From positions 1-5,750 of the forward strand of contig BNUU01000062.1 of the NCBI GenBank assembly GCA_025997595.1: a stretch of 5,750 bases of DNA. The letters run 5' to 3'. The notes below the pieces were generated by a model that was not told the DNA's origin, did no database searches, and saw nothing but the letters and a program-made list of their open reading frames with translations. Both the position numbers and the translations under genes were made by a program. Source of the DNA: Spirochaetia bacterium (lineage in GTDB: Bacteria; Spirochaetota; Spirochaetia; Treponematales; Breznakiellaceae). Shown here piece by piece: positions 1 to 5,750 of the stretch (the first letter of the stretch is position 1; each line of letters starts with the position of its first letter).

Positions 1-12
1 GACGGTCGGGAC
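1..12 (+). repeat. 12-bp direct repeat of xylB sequence at 461-472
   Basis: Bases 1-12 (gacggtcgggac) are identical to 461-472, which encode the L-T-V-G-T part of xylulokinase in the sense direction. At 9-12 the four bases ggac are shared between this sense copy and the antisense arm that follows, as expected of a junction at 4-bp microhomology. This suggests that the DNA left of the window is sense-strand xylB. Confidence 0.75.
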
Positions 13-59
13 GCCTTCCTTGATAAGCCCCATACTGGTCGTCTGTATCACGCTGTCAC
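9..59 (+). repeat. 51-bp perfect inverted repeat, left arm
   Basis: The reverse complement of this arm is identical over 51 bases to 403-453. It fails to match one base beyond each end (position 8 and position 60). It encodes, on the minus strand, the xylulokinase G-D-S-V-I-Q-T-T-S-M-G-L-I-K-E-G-V stretch next to the catalytic Asp. It is a duplicated piece of xylB rather than a transposon end: no transposase or target-site duplication is seen. Confidence 0.97.
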
Positions 60-402
60 CGCCGCCGCCGGTCACGGGCGTTCCTTCCGCAAGGCCGCAC
101 AGTTCGGCCGCCTCCCCATGTACCACGCCGGTCACGACATCCGATTCCACGCAGCGGGGGAATAATTTTGGTGATAATTTCAGCTTGTCCAACAGGGCAT
201 AGGCCCAATCCCTTTTCTTTACATCAAAGAGCCCCGTACCCGAGGCGTCTGACACTTCCGTCGCGTAGTCACCGGTCAGCCTGTAGCGGATGTAGTCCTT
301 GGGCAGCAGGGCCGTCTCCAACCGCTCATAATTCTCCGGTTCCTCATCGCGCAGCCAGAGTATCTTCCCCCCCTGGTAACCGGTAAGCAGGTTGTTATTG
401 GT

Positions 403-453
403 GTGACAGCGTGATACAGACGACCAGTATGGGGCTTATCAAGGAAGGCGTCC
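403..453 (-). repeat. 51-bp perfect inverted repeat, right arm
   Basis: This is the partner of the arm at 9-59. Here the sequence is in the sense orientation and continuous with the rest of xylB. The 343 bases between the arms (60-402) are the inverted xylB segment. The arm starts in the codon before the catalytic Asp, so the break lies in the active-site loop. Confidence 0.97.
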
Positions 454-1217
454 TGGGCCTGACGGTCGGGACCGGCGGCATTGTGGCGATGGGCTTTTCT
501 AATTACATGGAAAACAAGGGCGGTAAACTACAGTTTTTTTGCAACAACGCCAGGGACCTTTACCATGTGATGGGAGTCATGTTGGCAGGCGGCGGCAGTT
601 ATCAGTGGTACCGGAACAATCTCTGCGGTTTCGAAATAGCGGAAGCGAAGAGACTTGGGAAAGATCCCTATGAGGCTATGGATAGGGCCGCCAATGAATC
701 CCCCCCCGGGGCGAACCGTCTTATCTGGCTGCCCTATCTTTCGGGTGAGCGGTCTCCCTATTCTGATCCGAATCTCCGCGCCTGTTTCATTGGTCTTTCG
801 CAAAAACACGGTAAAGGTGATATGACCCGTGCCGTAATGGAAGGCGTTACCTATGGGATGCGCCAGATCTCGCAGGAGATACAGAAATTGAAACCGGTGG
901 GTATGTCGCATATCATCGTATCGGGCGGCGGCAGTAATTCACCGCTGTGGCGTCAAATAATAAGCGATGTGTTTCAACTGCCGGTGGTTACGGTGAGCGG
1001 CAGCAAGGAGGGCGGCGCCTACGGAGCCTGTCTTGTTGCAGGTGTCGGCGCCGGGCTGTGGAAAAACCTCGGGGAAGCCTGCGGCGTGCTGTCGGAAGAG
1101 ACACATGACGAGCCGATAGCGGCGAATAAGGCCATCTACGATGAAATGTACGGTATTTACGATGGCATGGTTCCCGCGCTTAAAGCCCAGTTTGACAAAC
1201 TGGCGGGCTCTGAATGA
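411..1217 (+). CDS. xylB: Xylulokinase, C-terminal FGGY domain (5'-truncated by rearrangement)
   Basis: This is the C-terminal ATP-binding half of a xylulokinase, about 268 residues to a TGA stop; a whole enzyme is about 500. Homology begins at 403, inside the G-G-D-S catalytic loop, with the Asp codon at 405-407. GTG 411 is only the first start-like codon and has no Shine-Dalgarno sequence before it, so it is probably not a real start. Visible family motifs, numbered from 411, are the L-G-L-T-V-G-T-G-G phosphate-binding stretch near 16-24, H-V-M-G-V-M-L-A-G-G-G-S near 52, G-E-R-S-P-Y-S-D-P from 112, a G-G-G-S-N-S-P-L-W-R-Q-I adenosine-binding motif at 172-183, and E-G-G-A-Y-G-A further on. 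The N-terminal substrate domain is not joined to it; part of it lies inverted at 1-402. A sugar-binding lipoprotein gene follows 13 bp downstream, which fits a pentose or related sugar utilisation operon. Another FGGY kinase specificity is possible, but the motifs favour xylulose. Confidence 0.85.
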   Translation: MIQTTSMGLIKEGVLGLTVGTGGIVAMGFSNYMENKGGKLQFFCNNARDLYHVMGVMLAGGGSYQWYRNNLCGFEIAEAKRLGKDPYEAMDRAANESPPGANRLIWLPYLSGERSPYSDPNLRACFIGLSQKHGKGDMTRAVMEGVTYGMRQISQEIQKLKPVGMSHIIVSGGGSNSPLWRQIISDVFQLPVVTVSGSKEGGAYGACLVAGVGAGLWKNLGEACGVLSEETHDEPIAANKAIYDEMYGIYDGMVPALKAQFDKLAGSE

Positions 1218-1230
1218 AAAAAACGGTACA

Positions 1231-2235
1231 GTGAACAGAACGAAAAAACACAACCCCGCCCCCTCCGGGTTCCGCATTGTGCGCCGGGGGGGCGTTGTTG
1301 TTTTTCTTGCCCTGGCTCTGGCGGTATTGGGCGCTTGTAATGCATACAAACTCAATGTGCTTGTACTTACTGCCTCCAGGTTTGATGCGTCCTATGCGGA
1401 AATCGAAGAGGCCGCCGCCGCCTGGGGCAAGGCTCATGGAATTAAGGTGATCCTTGACGCTCCCGTCCTCCCAAGGGCGGCGGATCAGCAGCGGGTGCTT
1501 GAGAAACGTCTGTCGGAAAACTGGGATCTCATCTGTGTGGAACCGGTGGGCTTTGCCGAACTTTCGCCCCTTCTTGAATATGCAAAAGATCGGGGTAGTA
1601 TTGTGGTTTCATTAAACGGGAGGCGGCTTTCCATAGCGGATTACGATATAGAGCCCTTTTCCACCGGGCGTTTGGGTGAGGCGATGATGGAGGCCCTCTC
1701 AGGCGTAATGCGTTCCGACGGGGTATACCTTACGCTGCTGCCCTCTTTTACGGCAGAGGGTCTTTTGGACCTGGAGACCGCAGCTGTGCGTCTGCAGCGG
1801 CAGAGATATGCTTCCATGCTGGCGGTTGATCGTCTGGCGGAGACGGGCGCGGATGCGGCGCGGGCAAGGCGTGTGGTAGAGCGCAGCATACTGCGGTATG
1901 CAATAAACGGCCTGCTTTTTTTCACCTCCTCCGACGGCCAGGGGGCGGCGGGGAACAGGGACGCCGGGGGAAACCGCATTGCCGCCGTCGGGCTTGGGGA
2001 ACCAAAGATCCTGGGAAAGGCCGTGGAAGATGGTCTGATAGACACGCTCTTCTATTGGGAAAAGAGTAAACTGGTTCTTGCCGGCCTTGAGATGGGGCGT
2101 ATGGCCGCTTCAGACCGGAAGTTCAGCGGAGATGTTGTATCCCTGCCGGTGGAAGGTTATGAAACTTTGCGTCACACCGGGGGTAACGTGTGGGAATCCT
2201 ATGCCGTCAAAGTGCTGAAGGGACCGGGAAAATGA
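1231..2235 (+). CDS. Sugar-binding-type periplasmic lipoprotein (LsrB/RhaS-like, Peripla_BP_4 fold)
   Basis: This 334-residue protein is probably the solute-binding component of an ABC sugar importer, or a sugar sensor, tethered to the membrane outside the cytoplasm. GTG 1231 is chosen because it yields a clean lipoprotein signal: basic residues up to R18-R19, a hydrophobic stretch V22-L33, and lipobox L33-G34-A35-C36. An ATG at 1141 in the same frame would place the signal about 30 residues inside and overlap xylB. No strong Shine-Dalgarno sequence precedes the GTG. After Cys36 comes a first strand L-N-V-L-V-L-T-A, then A-A-D-Q-Q-R-V-L-E-K-R-L and W-D-L-I-C-V-E-P, typical of type I binding proteins. 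The C-terminal lobe has A-V-G-L-G-E-P at about 252-258 and a Y-W-E-K-S segment around W276, which resemble LsrB-like proteins. Length is normal for the family. It follows xylB by 13 bp and is probably co-transcribed. No importer ATPase or permease is in view. The family call is by motif and layout; the ligand is unknown. Confidence 0.75.
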   Translation: MNRTKKHNPAPSGFRIVRRGGVVVFLALALAVLGACNAYKLNVLVLTASRFDASYAEIEEAAAAWGKAHGIKVILDAPVLPRAADQQRVLEKRLSENWDLICVEPVGFAELSPLLEYAKDRGSIVVSLNGRRLSIADYDIEPFSTGRLGEAMMEALSGVMRSDGVYLTLLPSFTAEGLLDLETAAVRLQRQRYASMLAVDRLAETGADAARARRVVERSILRYAINGLLFFTSSDGQGAAGNRDAGGNRIAAVGLGEPKILGKAVEDGLIDTLFYWEKSKLVLAGLEMGRMAASDRKFSGDVVSLPVEGYETLRHTGGNVWESYAVKVLKGPGK

Positions 2236-2240
2236 CCGCT

Positions 2241-3581
2241 TTACCTCAGCAATGCCTCCGCCTCATCCATCAATTTTTCTAAATCCGCTCTTTTGGTATA
2301 CATCACCGTACGGCCGCCGAAATCCACGCCCGCAAGATCAGGTTCACCCCTTATGCGGCAAAAAAGTATCTCCTGTTCGTAGGGCGGTGATATGCGCCGG
2401 ATATTCATGCGGCCCAGCGGCTCCCCCAGGCGGCTTTTTTCGCGGAAATAGAGTTCTTCTCCCCGTACCCCGGCGACTGATCCTGCAAATTCGTGGTAAT
2501 CCGCCCCGGGGATGGCCTGACCGTCCAGTATGAACCGCTGCCCCTGCCTCCCCGCTTCTCCCGTATTCTCCCATACGGAGATGAAGCGATGTTCCCGTGT
2601 TCCGAGGGCGAAAAAAAATTCCGAGACGGAAGCCGGCTCGAAATGGTAGAGCTCCATATCCACCAGCGAAGCCGGATCGGTTTCAAACACGGAGAGTAAT
2701 GCTCCGGTCACGGTGTAGGCGCCGGAAAGTCCCTCTATTTCACAAAAGACCCGGTTTCCGTCCGGTATTCCCACCCGAAGTACGAGCTGCCGGTCGAAGC
2801 TGTCGTAAAACGTTATCTCTTTATCCGCCTTGTCCATCGCGGCGGCGGCGATGGAATCGTCCTCTGCCCTGCGCGCCCAGGGCTCGTCTGCCAATGTGGC
2901 AACTATGGCCTCGACCTCGTTTTTTTTGGCGTTGCTGCCATAGGGCTCGAACATACGCCAAAAAAAGTCCCCCCCGCTGTGCGGTGATTCCGAGCGGTTC
3001 AGACGGATCTCCCCCTGGGCGGGTGAGCTTATACGAAAACCTATAATTCTATGAAGATTTACCCGATTCAGGGGGATCTCCAGAAAATTTTCCACAGCCA
3101 GACCTATCACTTCAGAACGCAGGTCGTCTATAAGATAAACGGCGTCCCCCTCTGCATTTTTCACATAGAGGCCGTGTCCGTCCTGGCTGCCCCCCAGTTC
3201 CCAAACGCGCCTGTCAGGACCAAAGGATACCCGCACGGTTGCCTTGGGCGGCGCGAGGCCATACTGATCGAGGCTTCCGGGTGTTTCTACCTTGTATGCG
3301 GCTTTGAAGTAGGCAAGCGCCGCCAGTAGGGGCGCCGTCTTTTCGTCTATAGCCGTAACCTCATGGTTCAGAACCCACTTACCATCTTCAAGGCTAAGCT
3401 CCAGCTTGCGCCCGTTCCCGTGATCAATGATTTCGATACCCTGTATGTCACCGGTACTCCGCTGTTCCAGCCAGAGGCCCTTCGCCTTTGCGCCCCCATA
3501 CCCGCTTACGACAAGGGCCGCGCAGAGTGCCAGGAAGGCCGCCGAAGCTCCCAGTAAGACAACCAGTTTGCTTTTACTCAT
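2241..3581 (-). CDS. DUF4340 domain protein, membrane-anchored, last gene of a Gld-like ABC operon
   Basis: A 446-residue protein with one N-terminal membrane segment (about residues 5-28) and no lipobox, so it is likely an anchored protein facing the periplasm. It shows the DUF4340 pattern: a strand-rich region with D-G-K-W-V-L-N at 66-72, Q-Y-G-L-A-P-P at 106-112, a following E-L-G at 128-130, and Y-V-K-N-A-E-G-D-A-V-Y-L-I-D-D at 139-153. The domain is commonly encoded beside GldG-like proteins, and its biochemical role is not known. Its ATG overlaps the stop of the upstream GldG-like gene as ATGA (3578-3581), so translation is probably coupled; only a weak purine run (aaggg) precedes the start. 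The C-terminal half, beyond about residue 200, shows no motif I recognise. It ends 5 bp from the convergent lipoprotein gene. Confidence 0.85.
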   Translation of the reverse strand: MSKSKLVVLLGASAAFLALCAALVVSGYGGAKAKGLWLEQRSTGDIQGIEIIDHGNGRKLELSLEDGKWVLNHEVTAIDEKTAPLLAALAYFKAAYKVETPGSLDQYGLAPPKATVRVSFGPDRRVWELGGSQDGHGLYVKNAEGDAVYLIDDLRSEVIGLAVENFLEIPLNRVNLHRIIGFRISSPAQGEIRLNRSESPHSGGDFFWRMFEPYGSNAKKNEVEAIVATLADEPWARRAEDDSIAAAAMDKADKEITFYDSFDRQLVLRVGIPDGNRVFCEIEGLSGAYTVTGALLSVFETDPASLVDMELYHFEPASVSEFFFALGTREHRFISVWENTGEAGRQGQRFILDGQAIPGADYHEFAGSVAGVRGEELYFREKSRLGEPLGRMNIRRISPPYEQEILFCRIRGEPDLAGVDFGGRTVMYTKRADLEKLMDEAEALLR

Positions 3582-5002
3582 GCCCTTACCCGCCGGATCC
3601 AGACGGATACGCCGAAAATCAGCACCGCCGCAGGGAGTGCGCCGATAACCAGCGCTATGAGTGCAAGCATGCTTCCGGCGCTGCCTATGCGCAGCGGCGG
3701 ATTCAAAAGGGACTTAGGCTGTATCGCGACCGAGGCCGCCTTATCCGCCGCCCAGGAAATACCCCCCATGAACACGGCCAGGTTTCCGGCAGAGCGGGCA
3801 GCGTCTATACTTGAAATGAAGTCCGAGCTTCCAAAAAGGATCACACGGCTTCCGTTTTGCTTATTTTCCGCAGCCGCAGCGAGGACAAAGGGCCCGTTCG
3901 TATCGCCCTCTTCCCTGTCGAGGGTAACGGTCAGAGGGTTGCTTTTACCAAAACTCGCAGCGGAGGTCCGGAACAAGGGCGAGTTTTCAATCCCCTGGCG
4001 TTTAACGACATCGAGAGCGCGGCAGCGCGGCATGAGCGCATAGGTTTCCGTCTCGTAGAGCATCTCAATCGCGGGATGCCTTACCCCTACCGGCGCCAGT
4101 ACAACCGGCTGGCCCATATACCTCCCGGTATCCGCCTCAACTACCAGCTCCCGGCGCAGTTTGAGACCGTAGGCGTCGAGGATGCGGGAGAAGTTCGGCG
4201 CATCATCCGCCATGAACAGGTCTATAAAGAATACCGCCTTCCCGCCCCGGGCAAGGAAGCGTTCCAGCGTGTCCGCCTCCTCATCACTGAGATCCCGGGC
4301 CGGCGCGAAGAAGAACAAAAGGTCCCGATCCAGAAGGCGCGTGCTGTTATACACCAGGTTGTAACTCCCCACAAGGAAATCATCATTTTCCAAGAGGCCG
4401 CCCAGGAAGTAGAGGGTTTCGAGGTTTTTTTCACCATGGCCCTCTACAAACCAGGCCCGCTGCTGCTCACCGCCCATGAGGGACAGGATGGCAGAGGTTA
4501 CCCGCTGCTCCACAACCAGCCCGGTAGCGTAGAGCCGTTCCCCTTCAAGGTTCCACTCGTAGAGATCCTCTGCCCTAATTACGCGGAAATTCTCACCTTC
4601 GCTCCGGGACAACGCCACTATGAGCGAATTGGCGCCTATGGCCGTGTCATCCTTCTGGAATTGCCGGGTAAAGAGCGGACTTGCTACCGGATCTATGTTT
4701 TTGATCTCGATATGACGCGAGACCATCCGGTAACGGCGCAGGATCTCCGAAATCGTCAGATCCTCTTTTCCAAGGGAGAATGTTGTATAAATCGTAACAT
4801 CTTCGCCAAGCGGCGCAAGCAGTCCTTTAGTCGCTTCGCTGATGGAATAGACGCGGTTTTGTGTCAAATCCCACTGCAGCCCGAAGGTATTCTCCCCCCG
4901 CTCCGCGAGCAGGGTGACCAGCACGGCACAGGCTATAGACACGGCGGCCATTACCAGTATCCATACTCCGCCCTCTTGTAGAATTCCTTTTTTTTCTTTC
5001 AT
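3578..5002 (-). CDS. GldG-like ABC transporter auxiliary protein (ABC_transp_aux family)
   Basis: This 474-residue membrane protein is the large extracytoplasmic component of a GldA/F/G-type ABC system. The start is set at ATG 5002, which shares its A with the stop of the permease gene (TGATG). The frame is open further upstream to 5143, but that part overlaps the permease and lacks sense. One transmembrane segment lies at about 12-33 and a second near the C-terminus at about 445-467, ending in a basic tail. The large domain between carries the family hallmarks: D-L-T-Q-N-R-V-Y-S-I-S-E-A-T-K at 45-59, V-T-I-Y-T-T-F around 69-75, I-K-N-I-D-P at 100-105, E-G-H-G-E at 187-191, and D-L-S-D-E-E with L-E-R-F-L-A-R-G-G-K at 237-255. 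In Flavobacterium johnsoniae GldG works with GldA and GldF and is linked to gliding. Homologues are common in non-gliding bacteria, so gliding should not be inferred here. Substrate is unknown. Confidence 0.88.
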   Translation of the reverse strand: MKEKKGILQEGGVWILVMAAVSIACAVLVTLLAERGENTFGLQWDLTQNRVYSISEATKGLLAPLGEDVTIYTTFSLGKEDLTISEILRRYRMVSRHIEIKNIDPVASPLFTRQFQKDDTAIGANSLIVALSRSEGENFRVIRAEDLYEWNLEGERLYATGLVVEQRVTSAILSLMGGEQQRAWFVEGHGEKNLETLYFLGGLLENDDFLVGSYNLVYNSTRLLDRDLLFFFAPARDLSDEEADTLERFLARGGKAVFFIDLFMADDAPNFSRILDAYGLKLRRELVVEADTGRYMGQPVVLAPVGVRHPAIEMLYETETYALMPRCRALDVVKRQGIENSPLFRTSAASFGKSNPLTVTLDREEGDTNGPFVLAAAAENKQNGSRVILFGSSDFISSIDAARSAGNLAVFMGGISWAADKAASVAIQPKSLLNPPLRIGSAGSMLALIALVIGALPAAVLIFGVSVWIRRVRA

Positions 5003-5709
5003 CAGCCGCGCTGCCTTCTTCTTTCCATCGCCAGTACGCTGAACACGATGAAGACGGCGGTGAACACCAGATAGTATATGGTGGAAGAGACGCTCAATAA
5101 GCCGAACTGATAGGGCTTGAAGCGCCGGAACAACGAAAACCATTCAAGAAGCGTCACCAGCGGGGGAAACCGTACCTGGGGGATCAGGAGATCCAGGGTG
5201 AGGAAAAGTAACAGTATCCCATAGGTCCCCGCCGCCGCCGCCAATTGGTTTTCCGTGAGTGCCGAAACAAACACCCCCACGGCAATGAATGCCGCCCCAA
5301 TAAGGATAAAACCAAAGTAGCCGTTCAGGATGAGCGGGATGGACGGCGCTCCCAGTGCAATCAGTATCGCAGGATATATGAATGTCAGCACGCAGACAAT
5401 CACGAATACGAAGAGTGCGCTGAAAAACTTGCCAAGCACTATCGACGGGAGAGACAGGCTCGAAGTCAACAAGAGCTGGTCTTTCTTTGTCTTTTTTTCT
5501 TCGGACAACAGACGCATCGTCAGCAGGGGAGACGTAAACATAAATACGTATATACAGTTATTCAGCGTGGTATTAAAGTCGGCGTCCAACTTCAGAATGT
5601 TACCCACGGAAAACAGAACCCCCGCTAAAAACAGGAATGCCGCTATGAACACATAGCCCAACAGGGTCTTAAAATATTCAGTGCATTCCCTCCCGAATAT
5701 GGCGGCCAT
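5002..5709 (-). CDS. GldF-like ABC-2 type permease
   Basis: A 235-residue integral membrane protein with about six transmembrane segments (near 17-37, 52-67, 96-119, 131-151, 157-176 and 211-228), the layout and length of GldF/ABC-2 permeases. It is expected to form the membrane channel of an ABC exporter with an ATPase encoded upstream and the GldG-like protein encoded downstream. The diagnostic stretch is T-M-R-L-L-S-E-E-K-K at 64-73 followed by Q-L-L-L-T-S-S-L-S-L-P-S-I-V-L-G-K-F at 78-95, very close to the equivalent loop of GldF. The ATG at 5709 has a strong Shine-Dalgarno sequence six bases upstream. The stop overlaps the next gene's start by one base, so the two are co-translated. The C-terminus is a short basic tail (E-R-R-R-Q-R-G). 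Substrate unknown. Confidence 0.9.
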   Translation of the reverse strand: MAAIFGRECTEYFKTLLGYVFIAAFLFLAGVLFSVGNILKLDADFNTTLNNCIYVFMFTSPLLTMRLLSEEKKTKKDQLLLTSSLSLPSIVLGKFFSALFVFVIVCVLTFIYPAILIALGAPSIPLILNGYFGFILIGAAFIAVGVFVSALTENQLAAAAGTYGILLLFLTLDLLIPQVRFPPLVTLLEWFSLFRRFKPYQFGLLSVSSTIYYLVFTAVFIVFSVLAMERRRQRG

Positions 5710-5715
5710 GCTTTA

Positions 5716-5722
5716 TCTCCTT
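5716..5722 (-). promoter_or_regulatory. Ribosome binding site of the GldF-like permease gene
   Basis: On the minus strand aaggaga ends six bases before the ATG at 5709. It is the only strong Shine-Dalgarno sequence among the three minus-strand genes; the two downstream genes start on overlapping stop codons instead. This suggests that translation of the set is loaded mainly here. Confidence 0.8.
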
Positions 5723-5725
5723 TTC

Positions 5726-5750
5726 CTACGAAGTTAACAGCGCGTTACCT
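5726..5750 (-). CDS. Possible 3' end of an upstream gene (ABC ATPase expected)
   Basis: On the minus strand one frame reads G-N-A-L-L-T-S and then a TAG stop at 5728-5726, 16 bases before the permease ATG. Only seven codons are in view, so identity cannot be judged. In gld-type operons an ATPase gene (GldA-like) usually comes directly before the permease, which is why I expect one here. The other two frames hit stops within the same 25 bases, so this is weak evidence of coding. Confidence 0.3.

Larger units (their letters stand above)
1..402 (-). pseudogene. xylB: Xylulokinase, inverted internal fragment (end of N-terminal FGGY domain up to the catalytic loop)
   Basis: Read on the minus strand from 402 to 1, one frame stays open for about 134 codons and gives an unmistakable xylulokinase middle section. 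It has N-N-N-L-L-T-G near its start, then G-K-I-L-W-L-R-D-E-E-P, L-L-P-K-D-Y-I-R-Y-R-L-T-G, V-S-D-A-S-G-T-G-L-F-D-V, K-R-D-W, and finally G-G-G-G-D-S, whose Asp (codon 57-55) matches the catalytic base of FGGY kinases (D in the GGGDN motif of XylB). Xylulokinase phosphorylates D-xylulose to xylulose-5-phosphate for the pentose phosphate pathway. The fragment has no start, no stop and no N-terminal roughly 120 residues. It points away from the rest of the gene, which continues on the plus strand from 403. Its last 17 codons are duplicated there. As written it cannot make a working enzyme. It is either a rearranged piece or a chimera. Family assignment is firm; biological reality of the orientation is not. 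Confidence 0.85.

Noticed and set aside
20..386. Two short plus-strand open frames at the left edge
   Set aside because: They are antisense to the xylulokinase fragment on the minus strand and have low-complexity Ser/Pro/Arg-rich translations.
9..453. The 51-bp inverted repeats as ends of an insertion sequence
   Set aside because: The DNA between the repeats is xylulokinase coding sequence, not a transposase, and the repeats themselves are xylB codons.
1141..1230. A 30-residue upstream extension of the lipoprotein from ATG 1141
   Set aside because: It overlaps the xylulokinase end in another frame and would bury the lipoprotein signal about 50 residues inside the protein.
528..1437. Several minus-strand open frames of 62-138 codons
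   Set aside because: They lie opposite the xylulokinase C-terminal domain and the start of the lipoprotein gene, carry no recognisable motif and lack ribosome binding sites in sensible context.
2834..2854. A GC-rich palindrome (ccatcgc, seven-base loop, gcgatgg)
   Set aside because: It lies inside the DUF4340 coding sequence where it encodes an Ala run; there is no U-run and no position suited to a terminator or operator.
3857..4981. A 374-codon open frame on the plus strand, opposite the GldG-like gene
   Set aside because: It is fully antisense to a gene with clear family motifs on the minus strand. Its translation shows no domain pattern and is rich in Arg, Pro and Gly, as expected from a shadow frame in GC-rich DNA.
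5003..5143. A 47-residue upstream extension of the GldG-like protein
   Set aside because: It overlaps the end of the permease gene and reads as out-of-frame sequence. The ATG at 5002 sits on the permease stop codon and gives a normal cytoplasmic leader before the first membrane segment.

Overview
This window looks like ordinary chromosomal DNA from a moderately GC-rich bacterium. A spirochaete, perhaps a Treponema relative, is my best guess. The basis is a sugar-metabolism operon with a lipoprotein carrying an L-G-A-C lipobox, next to a GldF/GldG/DUF4340 ABC-exporter cluster, a combination I associate with treponemes. This is inference from gene content; no rRNA or other phylogenetic marker is present.

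Layout. Positions 1-1217 hold a broken xylulokinase gene (xylB). Its middle part lies on the minus strand (402 down to 1). Its C-terminal half lies on the plus strand (about 403-1217). The two parts share a perfect 51-bp inverted repeat (9-59 and 403-453) that encodes the sequence around the catalytic aspartate. Bases 1-12 also repeat 461-472 in direct orientation. Together these describe a forward-back-forward zigzag within one gene, best read as a template switch or an amplification/assembly chimera, less likely as an invertible segment. Thirteen bases after xylB, in the same direction, is a gene for a sugar-binding-type periplasmic lipoprotein (1231-2235).

From 2241 to the right edge everything is on the minus strand. 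The order of transcription is: a possible end of an upstream gene (5726-5750, expected to be the ABC ATPase), a GldF-like ABC-2 permease (5709-5002), a GldG-like auxiliary membrane protein (5002-3578) and a DUF4340 membrane-anchored protein (3581-2241). The three complete genes overlap at their stop/start codons (TGATG and ATGA), so they are almost certainly one translationally coupled operon encoding an envelope ABC system of unknown substrate. The two operons converge with only 5 bp between their stop codons and no convincing terminator.

No tRNA, rRNA, CRISPR array, insertion sequence or prophage gene was seen. There is no gene-free stretch above 300 bp. The most notable feature is the xylB rearrangement, which should be tested as an artefact before any biological reading.
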